Part shown: piece after piece, positions 1-7,440 of the stretch
Layout: every line of letters starts with the position of its first letter
Numbering within the stretch: position 1 is the stretch's first letter
NCBI RefSeq assembly: GCF_023243045.1
Contig: NZ_JALKFX010000038.1
Coordinates: 1 to 56,168 of the forward strand
DNA from: Frankia sp. AgB32
Lineage (GTDB): Bacteria > Actinomycetota > Actinomycetes > Frankiales > Frankiaceae
DNA length: 56,168 nucleotides
Direction: 5' to 3'
Notes under the pieces: model-generated
What the model was told of the DNA's origin: nothing
The model's database searches: none
The model's input: only the letters and a program-made list of their open reading frames with translations
Position numbers and translations under genes: made by a program

Positions 1-293
1 GCGCAGGAGTTGATGCCGATAGCGGTCCAGCCGCGGCGGCGGTCGAAGGCGGCGAGCAGGCCGAGCCAGCCGCAGGTGGCGGCGGCAAAGCGGCCGGCCC
101 ACCGGCAGATGGACTCTCCGACCTCGGCGAGTGGCGCGTTGTCCGGATCGATTCCCATGTCCACCGCGGGTGGAGCGGGAGGGCCGGGGCGTGGGTGGTC
201 GACGGGCGGTGTGGCGTGCGGTGCAGGAGCGGCGGGGGTGTCGTCGGGGTCGAGGTGGTGGGTGGGGTCGGTGAGCAGCGTTGCGGACATCAT
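1..293 (-). CDS. DUF222/HNH-endonuclease-type protein, N-terminal part (truncated by window edge)
   Basis: The gene starts at the ATG at 293 (a second ATG follows at 290) and is still open at base 1, leaving 97 complete codons. A proline-rich, probably disordered stretch of about 45 residues is followed by a helical segment containing WAGRFAAATC, WLGLLAAFDRR and GWTAIGINSC. The pattern Leu-Ala-x-Phe-Asp-Arg-Arg-x-Gly-Trp is typical of the start of the actinobacterial DUF222 domain, found in the 13E12-repeat family and usually followed by a C-terminal HNH nuclease domain. The nuclease half would lie outside the window, so any catalytic role is inferred from the family only. These genes are often multicopy and associated with mobile DNA. 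Confidence 0.6.
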   Translation of the reverse strand, partial: MMSATLLTDPTHHLDPDDTPAAPAPHATPPVDHPRPGPPAPPAVDMGIDPDNAPLAEVGESICRWAGRFAAATCGWLGLLAAFDRRRGWTAIGINSC

Positions 294-471
294 CACCGGG
301 CCAGGGGTGAGAAGATCAACAGGACGGATCGATCCTCTCAGCCACCACCGACAATTTTCGGCCACGCATGAACCACTGAAGACGCACTGGACCATCAATC
401 ATCGTGATCATGGTGTTCCGCGGCGCACTCCGGCCTGGCGAATGCCCTGGGCGGCGGCCAGGTCGGCTGGG

Positions 472-1866
472 TCAGGACGCTTCGCCGACGGTGCGGCTGG
501 AGCGGAAGACCCAGGCGCGCATCAGCAGGAAGCGGATGACAGTGGAGAGCAGGTTCGCCAGGACCAGCACCGTCACCTCCGGGCCGCGGCTGGGGTGGGA
601 GCGGCCCGCGTGCAGCGCGGAGAGCGAACCGCTGGTCAGCGCCAGCCCGATCGCGAAGACCACGAGGCCCTGCAGGTGGTGCCGGCCGGCCTGCTCGGGG
701 CCGGTGAGGCCGAAGGTCAGCCGCCGGTTCGCCGCGGTGTTCGCCACCGCGGTGATCAGCAGTGCCAGCAGGTTCGCCACCTGCGCGCCGGTGAACGACC
801 GCAGCAGCACGAACAGCAGCAGGTAGGCGAGCGTGCTGGCCACGCCGATCGCGCCGAAGCGCAGGAGCTGCCTCGGCAGCCCACGCGGCACTCCCGGCAC
901 CTGCACGCCGCCCCCCGATCCCGCTGAATCCGTGGACCCAATTTGCCCGTTGCCGGCGAGCGCGGAGCCGGCGGCTGCGGTCAGCGGTCCCCGGCCGAAC
1001 TCCCGGCGCAGGTCGGCCAGCGGCAACGCACCCGAGCCCAGCGCCTTGAGCAGCCGGGCGACGCCCCTGAGGTCGGCGATCGCCGTCGCGACCACGTCGA
1101 CGCGGCTGTCCGGGTCATCGACCCAGTCGACGGGAACCTCGTGGATGCGCATCCCGGCCCGTTCCGCGAGGACGAGCAGCTCCGTGTCGAAGAACCAGCC
1201 GGTGTCCTCGACCAGCGGCAGCAGCGCCGCAGCCGCCTCCGCGCGGATCGCCTTGAACCCGCACTGCGCGTCGGAGAACCGGGCGGACAGCGTCCCCCGC
1301 AGGATCATGTTGTAGCAGCGGGAGATGACCTCCCGGCGCGGCCCGCGGACCACCCGCGACGCCCGGGAGAGCCGGGTCCCGATCGCCAGGTCCGAATGCC
1401 CGGTGATCAGTGGCGCGACCAGCGGCAGCAGCGCGGCGAGATCGGTCGACAGGTCGACGTCCATGTACGCCAGCACCGGCGCCGACGACATGCTCCACGC
1501 GGCCCGCAGCGCGCGGCCGCGGCCCTTGGCGTCCAGGTGCACCACCCGCACGCCCGCCAGCTCCTCCTCCAGCGCCAGGGCGATGCCGAGGGTGTTGTCG
1601 GTGCTGGCGTTGTCGGCGACCGTGACCTGGAACGGGTAGGGAAAGGTGTCCCGCAGGTGCGCGTGCAGTCGCCGCACACACGGACCGAGGTCGTTCTCCT
1701 CGTTGTAGACCGGGACGACGACGTCCAGGACGGGGCTGGGATGGCCGCCGTCCGCCAGCGTCGCCGTGCCTGTGCTGACCAGCGCCCGCTGCCCGGCAAC
1801 GCGCTGCGCGGGGGCGGGAGCCGGCGCGGGGGTACCGGTCGCCTGGGATGGCATCCACGTCGTCAT
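472..1866 (-). CDS. Glycosyltransferase family 2 fused to GtrA-like membrane domain
   Basis: Predicted 464-residue polyprenyl-phosphate sugar transferase. Residues ~47-280 are a GT2 domain with DVVVPVYNEEN near the start and the metal-binding acidic motif DVDLST at ~136-141. Residues ~331-464 form a four-helix GtrA-like membrane domain. Such enzymes load a sugar onto a polyprenyl-phosphate carrier at the cytoplasmic face, and GtrA parts are thought to help flip it. The large GT39-type enzyme next door is a natural user of that donor. I chose ATG 1866 because an array of 11-bp repeats ends 22 bases before it, the same layout as at the two neighbouring starts. An in-frame GTG at 2007 has a good Shine-Dalgarno (AAAGGACGG) and would add 47 proline-rich residues, so it remains a serious alternative. 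Confidence 0.85.
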   Translation of the reverse strand: MTTWMPSQATGTPAPAPAPAQRVAGQRALVSTGTATLADGGHPSPVLDVVVPVYNEENDLGPCVRRLHAHLRDTFPYPFQVTVADNASTDNTLGIALALEEELAGVRVVHLDAKGRGRALRAAWSMSSAPVLAYMDVDLSTDLAALLPLVAPLITGHSDLAIGTRLSRASRVVRGPRREVISRCYNMILRGTLSARFSDAQCGFKAIRAEAAAALLPLVEDTGWFFDTELLVLAERAGMRIHEVPVDWVDDPDSRVDVVATAIADLRGVARLLKALGSGALPLADLRREFGRGPLTAAAGSALAGNGQIGSTDSAGSGGGVQVPGVPRGLPRQLLRFGAIGVASTLAYLLLFVLLRSFTGAQVANLLALLITAVANTAANRRLTFGLTGPEQAGRHHLQGLVVFAIGLALTSGSLSALHAGRSHPSRGPEVTVLVLANLLSTVIRFLLMRAWVFRSSRTVGEAS

Positions 1867-1888
1867 GCCACTCACTCTCGGTTCGCGA

Positions 1889-1932
1889 CCTGTGCCACCC
1901 GTGTGCCGATCCTGTGGGCCGCCTGTGAGGTG
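1889..1932 (-). promoter_or_regulatory. Four tandem 11-bp repeats upstream of the GT2/GtrA gene (response-regulator box)
   Basis: On the plus strand the units are CCTGTGCCACC, CGTGTGCCGAT, CCTGTGGGCCG and CCTGTGAGGTG, without gaps. All four have TGTG at positions 3-6. The two units farthest from the gene are the best, as at the other two arrays in this cluster. Head-to-tail 11-bp spacing is the usual site layout for OmpR/PhoP-family dimers. The array ends 22 bases before ATG 1866. Confidence 0.6.
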
Positions 1933-2077
1933 CGGGGTGTCATCACCCGCAGGTGGGCCCTCGGTGGACGGGTCGTTCTCGGCGGGATCATCGTCCGGAT
2001 CGGGCACGTCAGACCGTCCTTTCTCGCCGTTGCGCGGTTGCCTGCCGGGTCTGCCTTCGCGTCGGGGACGCGCCGAT

Positions 2078-2125
2078 GGCCGTGCGCTCCAGCCCGAGGG
2101 GGGAAGCGGGCTGGAGCGCACGGCC
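2078..2125 (-). terminator. Strong hairpin after the GT39 gene
   Basis: A perfect 19-bp inverted repeat (arms 2078-2096 and 2107-2125) with a 10-base loop lies 20 bases past the stop of the GT39 gene and before the GT2/GtrA gene. There is no U-tract, as is common in actinobacteria. It should end or attenuate GT39 transcription, leaving the GT2/GtrA gene to its own promoter. Confidence 0.75.
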
Positions 2126-2145
2126 GGTTCGGGCCGACCGAGGGG

Positions 2146-4515
2146 TCAGGTGGTCTGGGCGGTCGCGTCGGTGGAGGTGGTGGACGCGGCTGCCTTCGGG
2201 GCGGTCAGGTCGTAGAGGGTGACGCCGCCGACGGTCTTCGCGGTGAAGTTCGCCTCGATCCAGCTCGCGATGCTGCCGGAGTCGTTGCTGCCGCCGTTGG
2301 CCTGGCCGAAGCCGCCGCTGGCGATGAAGTAGTGGATCTTCTTCTCGCTGACGTACGTCTTGAACTGGTCGAGGCTCGGCGACGGGTCACTGCCGTTGAA
2401 GCCGCCGATCGGCATCACGGCCTTGCCGGTGGCGAGCTGGTAGCCGGCGGCGCTGTTGGAACCGACGGCCGCGGCGACCCAGGTGTAGCCGCTGGCGCCC
2501 GCCTTGAACAGGTCGACGATCTCCTTGCCGGGGGTGGCGGCGTTGAGCAGGCCGCCCCCGCCCATGCCGCCAGGACGAGCGGCCGTACCCGTACCGCCGG
2601 CGGCCGTGCCACCCTGGCCGGGAACCGTGCCCTGGCCACCCGCGGTGCCGCCCGGGAGGGTGCCGCCGCCGGGCAGTGCGCCGGCGCCGCCCTGGGCACC
2701 GGTTCCGCCCGGGCCGCCGAAGCCCGGGAATCCGCCGGCCTGGCGCTGGCCGAAGCCGCGGTTGGCGCCGTTTCCGCGCCGCCCGAAACCACCCGGGCCA
2801 CCGCCGAAGCCGCCGAAGCCGGCGCCGGCGGGACCCGCCGACGGGATCGAGCCGGTGTGCGGGGTCTGGGCGGTGGCGATCGTGTAGGCGCCCGGGCCGA
2901 ACAGGCCGGCGACGAGGGCCACGAGGGCGACGCCGAGCGCGGCGCGGCGCGGTAGCCGGATGGAGGCGAGGAAGCCGAGCGCCGCGATGATCCCGGCGAC
3001 GAGCACCACGTACCGGATCCACGGATGCCAGTCAGGCGTGCGGTTGAGCAGCTTGTACGACCACCAGGTCGTCATGCCGATGGCGGCCGCGCCGGCGACC
3101 GCGGCCACCGGGTTGCGCCGGTCGCGCCACAGCAGCACCGCGCCGATACCCACCACGGCGCCGATCGCCGGTGCGAGGGCCACCGTGTAGTACGGGTGGA
3201 AGATGCCCTTCATCTCGCTGAAGATCAGACCGGTGACGAGCAGCCAGCCGCCCCAGAGCACGAGCGCGGCCCGCAGCCGGTCCGTGCGCGGTGCCCGTCG
3301 AGTGAACCAGAGCCCGGCGACCAGAAGAATCAGCGCGGCCGGCAGCAGCCAGGAGATCTGGCCGCCGACCTCGGAGCCGAACATCCGGGTCAGTCCCGAC
3401 TGCCCCCACATGCCGCCGCCGCGTCCACCCGGTCCGCCGCCCGGTCCGCCGGGGCCCATGAAGGTGCCCGCGCCGCCGGCGGCGGCTCCGCCCGTCCCCG
3501 TTCCGCCCTGCAGTGCCTGGCCGGCCGCACCGGCCGCGGCGCGGCGCGCGGCGCCGCCACCTCCGGTGACGCTGCCGGTCTCGTTACCGGTGAGCCGGCC
3601 GAGGCCGTTGTAGCCGATGGTCAGCTCGAGCAGGCTGTTGTGCTGCGAACCGCCGATGTACGGGCGGGAGGACGCCGGCACGAGCTCCACGATCGCGATG
3701 AACAGGCCGGCGGGAACCAGCAGCCCGAGGCCGCCGAGGAGGGTGTCGCGCACCCGCTTCCGGAACGTCGCCGGCGCGAACGCCAGGTACACCAGCGCGA
3801 AGACCGGAACGACGACCAGCGCCTGGAGCAGCTTCGTCAGGAACGCGAAGCTGACGAACACCCCGGCGAGCACCATCCAGCGGGCGCTGGCGTTCTCGAC
3901 GGCGCGCAGCGTCGCGTAGGCGCCGCCGATGAGCAGCAGGACGAGCATCGCGTCCGGGTTGTTGAACTTGAACATCACCGCGGCGATCGGGGTGAGCGCG
4001 AGCACGGCCCCGGCGAGCAGGCCCGCCGCGGCGCCCGCGTACCGGCGCACCGTCTTGTACAGCAGCCCGACGGAGGCGACGCCCATCAGCGCCTCGGGGA
4101 CGAGGATGCTCCACGAGTTCAGCCCGAAGATCCGCGCCGAGAGGGCCATGACCCACAGCGACGCGGGCGGCTTGTCGACCGTGATCGAGTTACCGGCGTC
4201 CGAGGAGCCGTAGAAGAACGCCTTCCAGCTCACCGTGCCGGCCTGGACCGCCGCCGAGTAGAAGGAGTTCGACCAGCCGGAGGCGCTGAGGTCCCACAGG
4301 TAGAGCACCGCGGTGCCGATCAGCAGGACCGCCAGCGCGGGCAGCACCCAGCGGGGATCGCCGGCCTCACCGGCCTCGCCGGAATCGGTTTCGGTCGGCG
4401 CGTCCGGGTCGGCCGGTCGGGTCGGATCCGCCTTGGTCCACGGCATTCTGGGACGCGGCCCGCGGGCGGGCCGACCCCCGGCGTCGGGGATCGGGTCGGT
4501 GAGAGTCGACGACAT
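2146..4515 (-). CDS. GT39/ArnT-type membrane glycosyltransferase with Gly-rich extracellular insertions
   Basis: A 789-residue polytopic membrane protein of the PMT/ArnT superfamily (GT-C fold), expected to move a sugar from a polyprenyl-phosphate donor to an extracytoplasmic acceptor. After a disordered N-terminus and a first membrane helix, the first loop carries GNSITVDKPPAS, the conserved loop that contributes the catalytic acidic residue. About ten further hydrophobic segments follow. Two very Gly-rich low-complexity stretches (about 3400-3550 and 2560-2830) interrupt the membrane and C-terminal parts. The C-terminal ~120 residues look like a soluble extracytoplasmic domain. ATG 4515 fits a GGGAG Shine-Dalgarno and the repeat array that ends 21 bases upstream. 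It sits between its presumed partner (GT2/GtrA) and the two-component system. The acceptor is unknown. Confidence 0.9.
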   Translation of the reverse strand: MSSTLTDPIPDAGGRPARGPRPRMPWTKADPTRPADPDAPTETDSGEAGEAGDPRWVLPALAVLLIGTAVLYLWDLSASGWSNSFYSAAVQAGTVSWKAFFYGSSDAGNSITVDKPPASLWVMALSARIFGLNSWSILVPEALMGVASVGLLYKTVRRYAGAAAGLLAGAVLALTPIAAVMFKFNNPDAMLVLLLIGGAYATLRAVENASARWMVLAGVFVSFAFLTKLLQALVVVPVFALVYLAFAPATFRKRVRDTLLGGLGLLVPAGLFIAIVELVPASSRPYIGGSQHNSLLELTIGYNGLGRLTGNETGSVTGGGGAARRAAAGAAGQALQGGTGTGGAAAGGAGTFMGPGGPGGGPGGRGGGMWGQSGLTRMFGSEVGGQISWLLPAALILLVAGLWFTRRAPRTDRLRAALVLWGGWLLVTGLIFSEMKGIFHPYYTVALAPAIGAVVGIGAVLLWRDRRNPVAAVAGAAAIGMTTWWSYKLLNRTPDWHPWIRYVVLVAGIIAALGFLASIRLPRRAALGVALVALVAGLFGPGAYTIATAQTPHTGSIPSAGPAGAGFGGFGGGPGGFGRRGNGANRGFGQRQAGGFPGFGGPGGTGAQGGAGALPGGGTLPGGTAGGQGTVPGQGGTAAGGTGTAARPGGMGGGGLLNAATPGKEIVDLFKAGASGYTWVAAAVGSNSAAGYQLATGKAVMPIGGFNGSDPSPSLDQFKTYVSEKKIHYFIASGGFGQANGGSNDSGSIASWIEANFTAKTVGGVTLYDLTAPKAAASTTSTDATAQTT

Positions 4516-4536
4516 GGGATCACCGTGACTCCCAGA

Positions 4537-4580
4537 CCTTTTGTCTCCTTGTGCCTCACCTGTGAGGAACCTGTGAAGCG
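4537..4580 (-). promoter_or_regulatory. 11-bp direct repeats upstream of the GT39 gene
   Basis: On the plus strand the units are CCTTTTGTCTC (degenerate), CTTGTGCCTCA, CCTGTGAGGAA and CCTGTGAAGCG. The array stops 21 bases before ATG 4515. The two strongest units are gene-distal, exactly as at 1911-1932 and 7340-7361. This is the likely binding array for the OmpR-type regulator encoded at 6540-7295. Confidence 0.65.
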
Positions 4581-4623
4581 CGTCGGTGGGCCCCCGAACC
4601 ATCGACGGTCACGGGTGGAACGA

Positions 4624-4641
4624 CGCGGGGACGGCCCCGCG
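4624..4641 (-). terminator. Short GC hairpin after the histidine kinase gene
   Basis: CGCGGGG, an ACGG loop and CCCCGCG form a perfect 7-bp stem 36 bases past the stop of the histidine kinase gene (4678). It lies before the GT39 promoter region, so it may insulate the two transcripts. Confidence 0.45.
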
Positions 4642-4677
4642 GAACACCATGATCGTCTTCTTTGGGCCCGCCGCCAG

Positions 4678-6534
4678 TCAGATGTGGCGGCTGGACGCGG
4701 CGGGTGGGGGCGCCAGCGGAGGAAGGATCGGGCGGGTCGGGCGATCGACCGTGAGCGGTGGTGCCCCGGCCCGCAGCGCTGGCGGGAAGCCCGCCGTCGG
4801 CGCGACCCGCGGCGTAGGGTTCGCCGCCAGGTCCAGCGGTCCGCCCTCGGATCCCACGGCCGTGGCGGGCCGCGTCTGGGGGAGACGCACGATGAAGGCC
4901 GTGCGGCCCGGCCGGCTCTGCGCCTCGACCCGGCCATGGTGCGCTTCGACGACGGCGGAGACGATCGCGAGGCCGAGGCCGGTACTGCCGGCGGCGCGGG
5001 AACGCGAACTGTCGCCGCGGGCGAACCGCTCGAACACCTGGGGCAGCAGCTCCGGGGAGATGCCGGGACCTTCGTCGACGATGGCGATGACGACCTCGCC
5101 GTCGGCCAGGCTCAGGCTCGCCGTCACCCTCGTCTCCGGTGGGGTGTGGGTGCGGGCGTTGGCCAGCAGGTTCGCGACGACCTGGTGCAGCCGGGCGGAG
5201 TCGCCGGTCACCGTGACCGGTTCCTCGGGCAGGTCCAGGGCGAAGCGGTGCTCGGGCGCGGCGACGTGCGCGTCGCTGACGGCGTCGACGACCAGCCGGG
5301 AGATGTCCACCGGCTCGTGTTCCAACGGTCGGCCGGAGTCGATCCGGGCGAGCAGCAGCAGGTCCGAGACCAGCGCCGTCATCCGCGCGCTCTCCGACTC
5401 GACGCGGCTCATCGCGTACGTGACGTCCGCCGGCACCGGCTCGTGGGTGCGCCGGGTCAGTTCCGCGTAGCCGCTGATCGCGGCGAGCGGGGTGCGCAGT
5501 TCGTGGCTGACGTCGGCGAGGAACTGCCGCATCCGCATCTCGCTGGCATGCCGGGCTTCCAGCGCCCCGCCGATGTGCCCGAGCATCCGGTTGAGCGCCG
5601 CGCCGACCTGCCCGACCTCGGTCCGCGGGTCGGTGTCGACCTCCGGCACCCGGACGGACAGCGCCACCTCGCCGCGGTCCAGCGGCAGCTCGACGACCCG
5701 CGACGCGGTCGCCGCGACCCGGCGCAACGGCCGCAGCGTCACTCTGAGGATCACCGTGCCCGCGACCGCGGCGAACGCCACTCCCGCGAGCGCGACCACG
5801 CCGCTGACCACCGCCATCCTGGTCAGCGTCGCGTTGATCTGCTTCATCGGCAGCGCGGTGACCAGCGTCAGGCCGTTCGGCTCGGTGATGGCGACCAGCC
5901 GGTACTCATCGGAGCCGAGCGTGTCGGTGTGGAATCTCCCGTCCCGCGGCACCGCGGCCACGGTGGTGCTCTGGCTGGTGGTGAGCTGCTGGGCCGATTC
6001 CTCGGAGTCGAGGTACGCGGCGTAGGTCCCGGTGGCGTCGATGACGGCGGCCACCGTGCCCGGCTCGACCGGCCCGCGGAAGAACGCGGTGAGCAGGGTG
6101 GCGGCCGTCGCGCTGTACAGCGTGTTCTGCAGGGCCGTCGTGGTCTGCAGCGAGGTGCGGACGCCGTAGCCGGCGCCGTAGCCGTAACCCGTGCCGTTGC
6201 CGGAATCCTGCCCGGACGAACCGCCAGATCCCGAACTGCCGCTGGGCGGCAGGCCGCCGTCCGGCGTCGGATCGAACGGCCCGGCCAGAATCCGGCCCCA
6301 CCTGCCGCTGGCCTCACCCAGCCGGCGGTCGAGCTGGTCAAGCAGCACGCCGCGCAGCGCCACCGCCGTGATGAACACGATCGCCATCGACACGGTCGCG
6401 AGCAGCACCATGAGCAGGGCGATCAGCCTCGTGCGCAGAGACCACCGCGACGGCGCCATCGTCCGCCCGCGCCGGGATCGACGGCGTCCGCCCGGACGGG
6501 CTGGAACCACATCGGGATGCTGCGCGGTGGCCAT
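4678..6534 (-). CDS. Sensor histidine kinase (OmpR-system partner)
   Basis: A 618-residue transmembrane histidine kinase. It has a membrane helix at ~36-60, a large extracytoplasmic sensor region (~61-235) with a Gly/Ser/Tyr-rich patch, and a second helix at ~240-265. A HAMP linker follows, then HisKA with SHELRTPL (His344 is the phospho-acceptor), and an HATPase_c domain with the N box (VVANLLANARTH), G1 (DEGPGIS) and G2 (GSTGLGLAIV). The C-terminal ~75 residues are Pro/Ala-rich tail. The gene begins 5 bases after the response regulator stop, so the pair is co-transcribed. The neighbourhood suggests that it senses envelope or sugar-polymer status and controls the two glycosyltransferases. 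The signal itself cannot be read from the sequence. Confidence 0.95.
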   Translation of the reverse strand: MATAQHPDVVPARPGGRRRSRRGRTMAPSRWSLRTRLIALLMVLLATVSMAIVFITAVALRGVLLDQLDRRLGEASGRWGRILAGPFDPTPDGGLPPSGSSGSGGSSGQDSGNGTGYGYGAGYGVRTSLQTTTALQNTLYSATAATLLTAFFRGPVEPGTVAAVIDATGTYAAYLDSEESAQQLTTSQSTTVAAVPRDGRFHTDTLGSDEYRLVAITEPNGLTLVTALPMKQINATLTRMAVVSGVVALAGVAFAAVAGTVILRVTLRPLRRVAATASRVVELPLDRGEVALSVRVPEVDTDPRTEVGQVGAALNRMLGHIGGALEARHASEMRMRQFLADVSHELRTPLAAISGYAELTRRTHEPVPADVTYAMSRVESESARMTALVSDLLLLARIDSGRPLEHEPVDISRLVVDAVSDAHVAAPEHRFALDLPEEPVTVTGDSARLHQVVANLLANARTHTPPETRVTASLSLADGEVVIAIVDEGPGISPELLPQVFERFARGDSSRSRAAGSTGLGLAIVSAVVEAHHGRVEAQSRPGRTAFIVRLPQTRPATAVGSEGGPLDLAANPTPRVAPTAGFPPALRAGAPPLTVDRPTRPILPPLAPPPAASSRHI

Positions 6535-6539
6535 CCGAT

Positions 6540-7295
6540 TCAGATCCGGCGGGCCGCGGACGAGGTGGAGACCGAACCGGCGGACAGCGCGGAGTCGGCC
6601 GCCGCCTCCGCGGGCCGCAGCACGTAGCCGGCGCCACGCATCGTGTGGATCATCGGGGATCGACCAGCGTCAATCTTCTTGCGCAAGTACGAGACGTACA
6701 GCTCGACGACGTTCGCCTGGCCGCCGAAGTCGTAGTTCCAGACCCGGTCGAGGATCTGGGCCTTGGAGAGCACCCGGCGCGGGTTGCGCATGAAGAAGCG
6801 GAGCAGCTCGAACTCGGTGGCCGTCAGGTGCACCGGGACGCCGGCGCGCTCTACCTCGCGGCTCTCCTCATCCATCGTCAGATCGCCAACCATCAGCCGC
6901 GCACCCTGCAACGCCTCCGCGCTGCGCGCCGCCCGCCGCATCAGCCCGCGCAGCCGTGCGACCAGCTCCTCCAGGCTGAACGGCTTCGTCACGTAGTCGT
7001 CGCCGCCAGCCGTCAGCCCGGCGACGCGGTCCTCGACGGCGTCCCGGGCGGTCAGGAACAGCACCGGGACGTCCGGGCTCTCCGCCCGCAGCCGCCGCAG
7101 CACCTCCAGCCCATCCATGTCCGGCAGCATGATGTCGAGCACCACCGCGTCGGGCCGGAACTCCCGCGCCAGCCGGAGCGCGGTGCGTCCATCCCCCGCA
7201 CTGCGCACCTCCCACCCCTCGTAGCGCAGCGCCATCGACAGCAGCTCCGCCAGTGTCGTCTCGTCGTCCACCACGAGTACCCGCACCGGTTGCAT
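6540..7295 (-). CDS. OmpR-family response regulator
   Basis: A 251-residue regulator. The receiver domain (1-~120) has acidic residues Asp10/Asp11, phospho-acceptor Asp54 in VVLDIMLPD, Thr82 and Lys104. The winged-helix DNA-binding domain (~133-228) has the usual LTATEFELLRF and GAGYVL signatures. It resembles the mycobacterial TrcR/MprA branch, but I do not assign a symbol. It is the first gene of the regulator-kinase operon. Its own promoter carries the same type of 11-bp repeats as the two glycosyltransferase genes, which predicts autoregulation. ATG 7295 is preceded by GAGGGA as a possible ribosome binding site. Confidence 0.95.
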   Translation of the reverse strand: MQPVRVLVVDDETTLAELLSMALRYEGWEVRSAGDGRTALRLAREFRPDAVVLDIMLPDMDGLEVLRRLRAESPDVPVLFLTARDAVEDRVAGLTAGGDDYVTKPFSLEELVARLRGLMRRAARSAEALQGARLMVGDLTMDEESREVERAGVPVHLTATEFELLRFFMRNPRRVLSKAQILDRVWNYDFGGQANVVELYVSYLRKKIDAGRSPMIHTMRGAGYVLRPAEAAADSALSAGSVSTSSAARRI

Positions 7296-7317
7296 ACGGG
7301 ACAGCGTCCCTCAGGTG

Positions 7318-7361
7318 CCTAGCCGTTGCCTAAGCCTTGGCTGTGAACTTCCTGTGAGCGT
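7318..7361 (-). promoter_or_regulatory. 11-bp direct repeats upstream of the response regulator gene
   Basis: The plus-strand units are CCTAGCCGTTG and CCTAAGCCTTG (degenerate), then GCTGTGAACTT and CCTGTGAGCGT. The array ends 22 bases before ATG 7295. Read on the gene strand, the two good units give TCACAGG and TTCACAG spaced by 11 bp. The proximal units contain CTAGGC, which could serve as a -10 element. Confidence 0.6.
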
Positions 7362-7381
7362 GCGTCCTTGCGCAAGGACGC
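7362..7381. promoter_or_regulatory. Perfect 20-bp palindrome between divergent genes
   Basis: GCGTCCTTGC followed directly by its complement forms a gap-free 20-bp palindrome. It touches the 11-bp repeat array of the response regulator and lies ~60 bases before the restriction-endonuclease-like gene. As the two genes are divergent it is more likely an operator than a terminator. The binding protein is unknown. Confidence 0.5.
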
Positions 7382-7440
7382 CAGCGGCCGTTGGTCGGTC
7401 TGGTGTGATTCGGTCGGAGGAGTGATCGTATTGTTGCCTA

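Noticed and set aside
943-2955. A 670-codon plus-strand open frame
   Set aside because: Antisense to clear GT2/GtrA and GT39 genes; low-complexity translation with no motif.
3025-6627. A 1200-codon open frame on the plus strand
   Set aside because: It is antisense to the GT39 and histidine kinase genes, is Arg/Gly/Pro-rich without domains, and arises from GC-rich third-position bias.
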